DNA from: Microthrixaceae bacterium
GTDB lineage: Bacteria > Actinomycetota > Acidimicrobiia > Acidimicrobiales > Acidimicrobilacustridaceae
NCBI GenBank assembly: GCA_023264915.1
Contig: JAHFUU010000071.1
Span: forward strand, 1-8,614
DNA length: 8,614 nt
Direction of reading: 5' to 3'
This document shows, piece after piece, positions 1-6,500 of the stretch (within the stretch, counting starts at the first letter, position 1; each line of letters opens with the position of its first letter). Position numbers and translations under genes: made by a program. The notes under the pieces were generated by a model that worked only from the letters and a program-made list of their open reading frames with translations, searched no databases and was not told where the DNA came from.

Positions 1-16
1 GGCGTCGCAGCTCTGG

Positions 17-38
17 GTGACCTCTCAGCCGCGGTCAC
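17..38. repeat. Spaced inverted repeat upstream of methyltransferase
   Basis: GTGACC at 17-22 and its exact reverse complement GGTCAC at 33-38 are separated by 10 bases. The half-site spacing (about 16 bp centre to centre) is loosely like an operator, but a 6-bp pair in GC-rich DNA can arise by chance and nothing else supports a regulator site. Confidence 0.2.
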
Positions 39-118
39 GGCCAAGGGCAGAAGCGGTCTCATCTGGGACCAGTCTTGCGCACAGGGGTTGTGGCATGGTG
101 CAGGGGAGTGGAACATCT

Positions 119-130
119 CGTGGATCCACG
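119..130. repeat. Perfect 12-bp palindrome in the leader of the methyltransferase gene
   Basis: CGTGGATCCACG reads identically on both strands and ends 15 bases before the preferred ATG at 146. It could be a dimeric regulator site. If the 5' UTR is longer, it could instead be one half of a larger RNA structure. Its presence here slightly favours 5'-noncoding status for this stretch, against the longer in-frame extension. It has no recognised consensus. Confidence 0.35.
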
Positions 131-145
131 GCACGATTGGGCCCT

Positions 146-964
146 ATGACCGCAACCGATACCGCCGCCAGCCCCGGGGGTGAAGCAAGGCCCGGCTCGA
201 CTGCCCGAGACGCCACGAGGGCCGCGCGGCCCACCTTCGATCCAGTCTTCCGCTCGATAGCGGACGTCCAAGGGTGGATGACCCGCGACCAGGCCTGCCG
301 GCTCTGGGACCGAGCCTCAGAGCTCGACCCTGGCGACGCGATCGTCGAGATCGGGAGCTTCCACGGCCGCTCGGCCATCGTGCTGGCTTCCGCCTCACCA
401 GCAGGGGTCTCCATCTTCACGATCGATCCGCATGGGGGAAACGATCGCGGTCCGCACGAGTTCGAGGGCTATGAGCAAGAGGCAGAGCAGGATCATGACA
501 TCTTCCTGGCCAACCTCGAGGCCGCGGGCGTCCGTGAGCGGATCACGCACCTGCGCAAGTACTCATCTGATGCGGTCGACGAGGTTCCTGGGCAGGTCGA
601 GCTGCTCTACATCGACGGTGCGCACCGGTTCGCGCCAGCCCTCGAGGACCTTCGCAACTATCGCGACCGCGTGGCTCTGGGCGGCACGCTGCTGGTCCAT
701 GACTCCTACTCGGCCTGGGGGCTGACACTGGCTCTGTTCGCGACGATGGCCCTCACGGGCAAGTTCCGCTATGTGGGTCGGTCCCAGACCATGACCCAGT
801 TCGATCGCGTCGACCTGACACCGGCAGATCGCGCAGCCAACTGCATCAGGCAACTGCTCGAGGTTCCGTTCTTCCTTCGCAACCTCATGATCAAGGTGCT
901 GATCAAAGCCCGGCTCGCTCCGGTGACACGACTTCTCGGCGGCAACGGCGAGTGGCCATACTGA
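146..964 (+). CDS. Class I SAM-dependent methyltransferase (Methyltransf_24-like)
   Basis: About 272 residues from the preferred ATG at 146. The Rossmann-type SAM-binding core is visible. Motif I is VEIGSFHGRS with acidic E68 and the glycine turn G70-G74. A strand ends in TIDPH with D94, the likely ribose-contacting acidic position. YIDGAH (D157, H160) is followed by a DL..Y stretch, then GGTLLVHD ending in H185-D186. This order is typical of the methyltransferase-24 group, which includes sugar and secondary-metabolite O-methyltransferases in polysaccharide clusters. No membrane segment is obvious, so the protein is probably cytosolic or peripheral, acting on a nucleotide-linked or lipid-linked sugar; the substrate cannot be read from sequence. 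The start is uncertain. The frame is open to the left edge, and ATG 95 (preceded by AGGGG at 83-87) or GTG 17 would add a Ser/Arg/Gly-rich extension with no recognisable fold. I prefer 146 because conserved sequence begins about 30 residues after it and a palindrome lies just upstream. Confidence 0.85.
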   Translation: MTATDTAASPGGEARPGSTARDATRAARPTFDPVFRSIADVQGWMTRDQACRLWDRASELDPGDAIVEIGSFHGRSAIVLASASPAGVSIFTIDPHGGNDRGPHEFEGYEQEAEQDHDIFLANLEAAGVRERITHLRKYSSDAVDEVPGQVELLYIDGAHRFAPALEDLRNYRDRVALGGTLLVHDSYSAWGLTLALFATMALTGKFRYVGRSQTMTQFDRVDLTPADRAANCIRQLLEVPFFLRNLMIKVLIKARLAPVTRLLGGNGEWPY

Positions 965-984
965 GAACTGCCATACTGAGACCT
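955..984 (+). repeat. 15-bp tandem duplication carrying two in-frame stop codons
   Basis: The 15-mer GCCATACTGAGAACT at 955-969 is followed directly by a copy at 970-984 with one mismatch (A to C at its 13th base). The unit contains the methyltransferase TGA stop (962-964). Because 15 is a multiple of three, the copy places a second TGA (977-979) in the same frame. This looks like a local slippage duplication of the gene's last bases, with backup termination as a side effect. Confidence 0.8.
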
Positions 985-997
985 GACCGCGTGGTGC

Positions 998-1018
998 GTG
1001 GCCGGTGGTCCCGGCCGC
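998..1018 (+). terminator. GC-rich hairpin after the methyltransferase gene, no U-tract
   Basis: GGCCGG at 1000-1005 pairs with CCGGCC at 1011-1016 across a 5-base loop. One G-T wobble (999/1017) and one G-C pair (998/1018) extend it to an 8-bp stem. It begins 33 bases after the stop codon. No run of T follows, so it is not a classic intrinsic terminator; U-less hairpins have been proposed as terminators in high-GC actinobacteria. It could also be a transcript-stabilising structure. Confidence 0.35.
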
Positions 1019-1024
1019 TGACGC

Positions 1025-1051
1025 CAGGTTGACCTGCCGGTCTGGTACCGT
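1025..1051 (+). promoter_or_regulatory. Weak promoter-like element upstream of the lectin-acyltransferase-AftD operon
   Basis: An extended -10-like string TGGTACCGT (1043-1051, matching TGnTAnnnT) lies about 65 bases before the ATG at 1117. TTGACC (1029-1034) resembles a -35, but only 11 bases separate it from the -10, too short for a standard sigma-70 promoter. TTGACC sits inside an inverted repeat, CAGGT/ACCTG (1025-1029/1032-1036), that could be an operator half-site pair. Actinobacterial promoters are degenerate, so this is only a candidate. Confidence 0.25.
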
Positions 1052-1054
1052 CGG

Positions 1055-1067
1055 CCCGACTGTCGGG
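1055..1067 (+). other. Small hairpin CCCGA-CTG-TCGGG in the 5' leader
   Basis: CCCGA at 1055-1059 and TCGGG at 1063-1067 are perfect complements across a 3-base loop. If transcription starts just downstream of the -10-like string at 1046-1051, this hairpin would be at the very 5' end of the operon mRNA, where it could stabilise the message. It lies about 50 bases before the start codon, so it should not occlude the ribosome site. Confidence 0.3.
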
Positions 1068-1116
1068 GGTCCAGCTTTCCACGCGCCCAGCTCCATTATC
1101 TTCTCGGATCGAGCAC

Positions 1117-2187
1117 ATGAGTGAGATGACACCTGACTCCGCGGCCAACACGACAACCGACGAAACAGAGTCTCCGGGCAGCGCTCCAGGCAAGGCGGCA
1201 CAGGGCGCTCAGGAGGCATCGGATCCTCCGGGCCGATCTGCCCGACCAGCCGATGCCTCTGCGTCCACCCCGCCAGCAGCCCCCGCAGGTCCAGCCGATG
1301 CCTCGGGGGACGAATGGGACGAAGAGGACTCCATCCTGACATGGAAGCTCCTGGTCGCCGTGGCCGTCGTCTTGGGTGTGGTGTTCGTCGGGGCGTTCGT
1401 GTTCTTCAACAACAACAAGAAGAAGGACTCGACTGCCTCGACCGAAGGCACTGGCTCCACGACGACAGCCGCAGCCGCCGCGCAGCTGCCCGCGATCCGG
1501 GACTCCTTTGACCGTCCCGACAACAAAGAGCTCGGCAAGGCCAGCACCGGCGAGGATTGGCAGGCCATCACCGGCATCTGGGGCATACGTGGCAAGCAGG
1601 CCGCGGTGGTCGAGGAGAACCCGACGGGACCTCGCAACCTGGCGATCCTCGACACCGGATCCGGTGACGGTTCGGTGTCGGCCAAGGCGGCAAAGCTCGT
1701 CGACGGATGGGGTCTCGTCTTCCGCTACCGCGGGCCGAACGCGTACTGGTTCATCCAGTGGAACGACCAGTACAAGTCCTTCCACGTGTTCAAGGTGCAA
1801 GACGGCAACGCCAAAGAGGTCGTCAAGGGCGGCGTTGGCGTGCCCAACTCAAAAGACGGCATGAACGTCAAGGTCGAGTACTCGGGTCCGTCGATCACCT
1901 TGCTCGCCGAAGGCAAGCCGCTCGAGACCTTCCAGGACCCCTACCTCAAGGACCAGACGAAGGTCGGCCTGTTCGCAGTCGAGAAGAGCGCGGCGACCGC
2001 GCGCTGGTCGGACTTCACCGCGCAGAAGGGCCTCGCAGGGCCGCCGGTGACAGCGGCGCCAGATCCAAAGGACAAGGCGAGCACGCCGAGCAGCCAGCCC
2101 AAGCCGAAACCCAGCCAGGCAGGCCAGGGTGGCCAGGCAGGACAGGCGCCGAAGCCTGGCGGTGGCGCCACGACGACGACGAAGTGA
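1117..2187 (+). CDS. Single-pass membrane protein with concanavalin A-like (DUF1080/LamG-type) domain
   Basis: 356 residues in four parts. Residues 1-72 are a Pro/Ala/Asp-rich, probably disordered N-terminus. A hydrophobic segment at about 76-97 is followed by NNNKKK (98-103). After a Ser/Thr/Ala linker, a folded domain runs from about 129 to 305. Residues 306-356 are a Pro/Lys/Gln/Gly-rich tail. The folded domain starts with DSFDRPDN (129-136), then has alternating G.W.I, GWGLVFRYR, YWFIQW and VGLFAV strands, and ends in ARWSDF (295-300). This is the pattern of the concanavalin A-like jelly-roll seen in DUF1080, LamG and glycoside-hydrolase-associated domains, usually carbohydrate-binding. 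No catalytic residues are recognised, so I call it a binding or scaffold protein, not an enzyme. The flanking charges (acidic before the helix, KKK after) leave topology ambiguous, although an outside beta-domain would make functional sense. The start is the ATG with only a weak GAG-type ribosome site; M4 (1126) is an alternative. The next gene overlaps its stop. Confidence 0.8.
   Translation: MSEMTPDSAANTTTDETESPGSAPGKAAQGAQEASDPPGRSARPADASASTPPAAPAGPADASGDEWDEEDSILTWKLLVAVAVVLGVVFVGAFVFFNNNKKKDSTASTEGTGSTTTAAAAAQLPAIRDSFDRPDNKELGKASTGEDWQAITGIWGIRGKQAAVVEENPTGPRNLAILDTGSGDGSVSAKAAKLVDGWGLVFRYRGPNAYWFIQWNDQYKSFHVFKVQDGNAKEVVKGGVGVPNSKDGMNVKVEYSGPSITLLAEGKPLETFQDPYLKDQTKVGLFAVEKSAATARWSDFTAQKGLAGPPVTAAPDPKDKASTPSSQPKPKPSQAGQGGQAGQAPKPGGGATTTTK
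2114..2146 (+). repeat. Short direct repeats encoding the Ala-Gly-Gln tail of the anchored protein
   Basis: GCCAGGCAGG occurs exactly at 2114-2123 and 2132-2141, an 18-bp (six-codon) period, with a partial CAGG unit after the second copy. The repeats encode the QAGQ-type low-complexity tail. They probably arose by slippage and may vary in number between strains. Confidence 0.6.
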
Positions 2188-3542
2188 CTCCCACCGGTCG
2201 CGACCCATCGCCGACCGAGCAACAAGCGGCTGCACCTGCTGTCTCGAGCCGGTCTCGGATCGCCGCAGGGCCGGCTTCGGCCAGAGGGTCAGCAGCCAAG
2301 AACCGCCTGATCGCCTTCATCGAGCCGCATCGTGGCGGGCGCTTCGCCGCACTCGACGGCTACAGGGCCGTCGCAGCGCTCGGGGTGGTCGTGTTCCATG
2401 TGGGTGGGGCGCCCACCTCGGATCTGGCAAACAACGGAACCCTCGTCGGAGGAATCGTCGGGAACCTGGGCAACTTCGGGGTTGCGACGTTCTTCCTGTT
2501 GTCGGGGTTCTTGCTCTACCGCCCCTTCGTGGTGGCTCACTTCGGCGGCAACCCGGCCCCCGACACGGTCCGGTTCTACCGCCACCGCCTCATCCGGATA
2601 GTGCCCGCGTTCTGGGTGGCGCTCACGGGCTGGTTCCTGCTCGTGTGGTCGAACCTGCCCCAGGGCCACCGGATGAGCCTCACCCCTGACAACCTCGCCA
2701 CGGTCTATGGCTTCGCCCAGATCTACAGGCCGCTGTTCGGGTTTGCCGCGCTCACGACTGCCTGGACGCTCTGCATCGAGATCACGTTCTACCTGGTGCT
2801 CCCTGGCATCGCCTGGGCCATCCGCGAAGTGCTCGGGTCCGGCGCGCGATCTTTGACCAACAGGTTGCGAGCCCAGCTCTTGGGCATAGGGGCGCTGATG
2901 GTGATCGGTTGGATCTACAGGCTGACGATCGTGGGTGCCTACGCGGTCGCGCCGGTTGCCTCTGGCCAGGACAACGAGCACCTCTGGCTGCCCAACTTCT
3001 TTGACTGGTTCGGGCTCGGGATGTTGCTGGCGGTGGCGGTCGCATGGCGCGATCTGGGGAACCCACTGCCACGCCTCACGAGAAGGGTGGCCAACCTGGG
3101 CTGGCTCTGCTGGTCCGCCGCTGGTGTCATCTACCTCGTGGTGGTGATGGTGAGGGGCTCGACCCCAGAGGTCGCGATGGGCGCCAACAAGGAGACGCTT
3201 GCGCAGCTGTCGGTTCGGATGCTCCTAAACGGGCTCGCGGCCTTCTTCTTCTTGCTGCCGGGGATCCTCGGTACGGCGCGCAACAGCATGGTCCGCCGCG
3301 GCCTGGCCACAGCGGTGCCCGCCTACCTTGGAACGATCTCCTATGGGATCTACCTGTGGCACAAGGTGTGGCTTGACTGGCTTCTCGGGGGCCCCGACGT
3401 GCGTTGGGGCTTCTGGCCGATGCTCGCCGCCGTGCTCGCGCTCACCGTTGTGGTGGCCTCTGTGAGCTGGTTCGGCATAGAGCGGCCCCTCATGCGCTTC
3501 AAGGATCCGTCGGCCCCCCAGCCCCGAGGTGCCGCCGCATGA
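2184..3542 (+). CDS. Acyltransferase-3 family membrane O-acyltransferase (OafA/YrhL-like)
   Basis: 452 residues from GTG 2184. Multi-pass inner-membrane enzyme expected to move an acyl group (acetyl or similar) from a cytosolic donor onto a sugar hydroxyl of an envelope glycan or glycolipid. The family signatures occur in order. DGYRAVAALGVVVFH has R61 and H72 in the first helix, the conserved His of this family. These follow: FFLLSGFLLYRP; RFYRHRLIRIVPAFW; a WTLCIEITFYLVLP segment; FFDWFGLGML; SYGIYLWH; and a final FGIERPLMRF. About ten hydrophobic segments span residues 60-440, so it is a complete standalone acyltransferase with no SGNH domain at the C-terminus. The first ~50 residues are a hydrophilic Ser/Ala/Arg-rich extension. 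The start is set by the GTGA overlap with the preceding stop (2185-2187). No clear ribosome site is visible, which suits translational coupling. The frame is open further upstream, but only as a shadow of the preceding gene. The ATGA overlap with the next gene suggests both products modify the same polymer. Confidence 0.93.
   Translation: MTPTGRDPSPTEQQAAAPAVSSRSRIAAGPASARGSAAKNRLIAFIEPHRGGRFAALDGYRAVAALGVVVFHVGGAPTSDLANNGTLVGGIVGNLGNFGVATFFLLSGFLLYRPFVVAHFGGNPAPDTVRFYRHRLIRIVPAFWVALTGWFLLVWSNLPQGHRMSLTPDNLATVYGFAQIYRPLFGFAALTTAWTLCIEITFYLVLPGIAWAIREVLGSGARSLTNRLRAQLLGIGALMVIGWIYRLTIVGAYAVAPVASGQDNEHLWLPNFFDWFGLGMLLAVAVAWRDLGNPLPRLTRRVANLGWLCWSAAGVIYLVVVMVRGSTPEVAMGANKETLAQLSVRMLLNGLAAFFFLLPGILGTARNSMVRRGLATAVPAYLGTISYGIYLWHKVWLDWLLGGPDVRWGFWPMLAAVLALTVVVASVSWFGIERPLMRFKDPSAPQPRGAAA
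3526..3531 (+). promoter_or_regulatory. Ribosome binding site of the giant glycosyltransferase gene
   Basis: GAGGTG ends 7 bases before the ATG at 3539, good spacing for a Shine-Dalgarno element, and lies inside the last codons of the acyltransferase gene. With the ATGA stop/start overlap, it fixes the start of the downstream gene and supports coupled translation. Confidence 0.65.
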
Positions 3543-6500
3543 CCGCTGTCGGCCAGATCGGTTCCGTCCGTGACGGGGACGCGCAGGGCGGCGCCGGTGC
3601 GGCCGGCCGGAGACGGGTCGTGCCGCAGCGGCGGCGCAACACGGGCGGGGCGGGCGGGATGCGCAGGGCCTGGAAGTGGTACGGGGAACGCCTCTGGCCG
3701 ACCGTCGTGCTCCTCGGTGTGGTCGCGGCGACCGCGACTCTCACCAACTCGGCGGGCCGCTACGTGGGGGACAACCGCTTCGAGCAGTACTTCAACCCGG
3801 CGCGGCGCGTGGCCAAGACCCTGTCGATCTGGGATGCCAGCCGGGGGCTGGGCCGCGTCCGTGAGGACTTCTGGCCGGGCACGACGTTCCCGCTTGCAGC
3901 ATTGCGAGCACTCGGCACCTCTCCCATCCTGACCGAGCATCTGTGGCACGCGTTGGCGATCACGGTCGCGGGCATGGGCATGGTCCAGGTGCTGAGGATC
4001 TTCCGGCCGCGGGTGGGTGCCGAGCACCTCCTGGCCGCAGCACTCATGGCCTTCGGGCCGTTCTCGGCGTCGTTCCTGACACCGTTCTCGAACCTGTACT
4101 TCCAGTACGCGCTGGCCCCCTGGTTCGTCTGGGTCTTCTACCGGGGGCTCCACAGCGAGCACTCCTGGCGATGGGCCGCGGCCTTCGCGCTCCTTGTCCT
4201 CGCGCCGGGCAACGTCGACACGCCGGGACTCATCTACAACCTGATGCCACTGGTGGCGGTCGTGGTCTACGTGGTCTTCGTCGAGCGGTCCGTGAGGTTC
4301 CGCCACTTCATGGGCTTCGTTGCGCGAGCGGGTCCGCTCGCGTTGCTCGTGAACGCGGCCGTGCTGGTGAAGATCTACCAGGGTGCCGCGACCTACGGGC
4401 AGCGCCTCAACGACACCGAGTCAGCTGACATCTCGTTCCGGGCCTCGTCATGGACAGAGTCACTCCGCGGCCTCGGCAACTGGCTGTCCTACTACCGCGA
4501 GAGCGGCCAGCTGCTCAAGCCCCAAGGGGCCCTGTACTTCTCGAACTGGGTCGTCATCGTCTGCACGTTCGTCCCGGCCGTCATGGCAGTCGGCGTGCTG
4601 TGGCTGTCGCGCTGGAGACCGCGGATCCTGTTCGCCATGATGGCCCTGACATCTCTGGTCGTGCTGGTCGGCGCCTACCCGCTCAACGAACCGTCCCCGT
4701 TGGGCTCCCAGGTGTACAGGGCCTTCACCAACGTCACCGCCTTCTTCGTGTTCCGCAACACCTACAAGGCCGGTGCAGGCATGGTGATGGGCATCTCCGC
4801 GCTCTTCGGCGTCGGCACCGTCGCTCTCGTGCGCCGCGTGTGGCACCGCGGGCGCGACCGTCAACTTGCGTTGATACCTGCCCTGGGTGTGGTTGCGGCG
4901 CTGTTCGTCGCGGCCTTCCCCTTCTGGTCGAACAACCTCTACAACCCGACTCAACAATCTGTCGAGCTGCCCGAGTACTGGGTCAACGCCTTGAAGTACC
5001 TCGACGAGCAGCCCGATGCCGCCCGTGTCCTGATCCTGCCCGCGACGAGCCGTTCGCGCTACCGCTGGGGTTGGGTGGGCGATGACATCTTCGACGCGTT
5101 CCTCGCTCGACCCCATGCCGTGGCGACCGGCGTCACCCTCAGCACCCCGCTTGGTGCGAACCTGCTGGAAGCAGTGTCCAATGAGGCATCCAACCCCGCC
5201 TACAAGCCGGGCACCCTCGCCCCGATCCTTCGGCGCCTGGGCATGAGCCGGGTGTTGCTGCGCAACGACCTCGACTGGCAGTCGCTGCATCGCCCGCGGC
5301 CGGCGGACTACCAGGGTCTTCGAGACGACCCCGACTTCCGCAGGGTCACGGCGTTCGGCTCCGCTGGTGAGAACACCGCCAGTGCCGAGGACAGAGGCGC
5401 CAGTGCCGACCTGGAACGCAAGCTCCCGCCTGTGGAGGTGTGGGAGCTCAAGACCCGGGTGTCTGACGTCGTGCGCGTCGAGGCTCCCCAGCCGTCACTG
5501 GTCGTCTCGGGGGACGGATGGGCCTGGGGGCCGCTGGCCGAGGCCGGGGTGCTGGGCAGCGCCGGACCGGTCGAGTACTCCGGGAGCATCAGCACCGACC
5601 GGCTCCGCGAGCTCACCGAGGCTGGCTCACCGGTTGCCATCACCGACACGAACCGCCGGCGCCTGAGGGTCCTGTTGAGCTACGAGCCGGACTACTCGCA
5701 CACCCTGGGCGCGGACCAGAACCTCGATCGGCCCGCCCAAACCCTCTTCAGCGGGCCCGGGACCCAATCTGTTGCCTGGTTCGAGGGTGCCACCGCGATC
5801 GATACCTCGGGCACGCCGCGCCCCGTCGGGGGTTCACAGCCGTGGTACAGATCAGCCAACGCACTCGACGGAGATCCCTCCACTGTCTGGCTGATGCGGC
5901 GAAACGATGCCGGCAGGACGGTGACCATGACCCTGCGCGAGCCCAAAGAGGTGTCACACGCCGTGTTCACCGTCGCTGATGTCGACAGGAACGACCAAGG
6001 GATAACGCGGGCACGCCTGCGTTTCTCTGATGGGTCCGAAGAGATCGTGAACCTCGGCCTGGGGGCCATCAACAACGCGATGCGCACCCGGACGGTGCCG
6101 GTGACCTTGACACCCCGCCAGACCTCCTCCATCGAGTTGACCTTGCTCGAGGCTGAAGGTGACAGCCCGACGGTCGGCCTCGCTGACGTCGCATTCGACG
6201 GCATCGACCTCACCGAGTACGTCCAGGCACCCGATGACGTCTTCGCAGCCGCGGCAGCCGACCCGAGCCTCGAGGCCCTGATCGAGAAGTCACCCATGAG
6301 CTACACGTTCACGCGGTCGGTCGGCGACGGACCGATCACCGAGGAGACGGCCGTCCGCCGCCGCTTCCGGACCGCGGGTGACCGCAGCTTCGCAGTGCAG
6401 GGCAAGGTGAGGATCACGCCTACGTCGAGCGACGCGGCGATCGATCGTCTCGCGGGCCCGACAGTCGGCGCGTACGGAAGTTCACGTGCAGACGGTTCCC

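Noticed and set aside
563..1342. 259-codon antisense open frame across the methyltransferase end and spacer
   Set aside because: It is rich in Arg/Pro/His/Gln with no recognisable domain, overlaps a clear methyltransferase and the start of the next gene, and is the kind of shadow frame expected in high-GC DNA.
1707..2183. Upstream extension of the acyltransferase frame
   Set aside because: This 159-codon part is a shadow of the anchored lectin-like gene, Arg/Gln-rich with no domain. The overlap GTG at 2184 is the natural start.
3350..4306. 318-codon antisense open frame over the acyltransferase/AftD junction
   Set aside because: Composition is Arg/Glu/Pro/His-rich with no motif, and it lies opposite well-supported membrane-protein coding sequence with family signatures.
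4460..5290. 276-codon antisense open frame within the AftD gene
   Set aside because: It is opposite the conserved FRNTYK and PEYW regions of the AftD frame and has low-information, charged composition.
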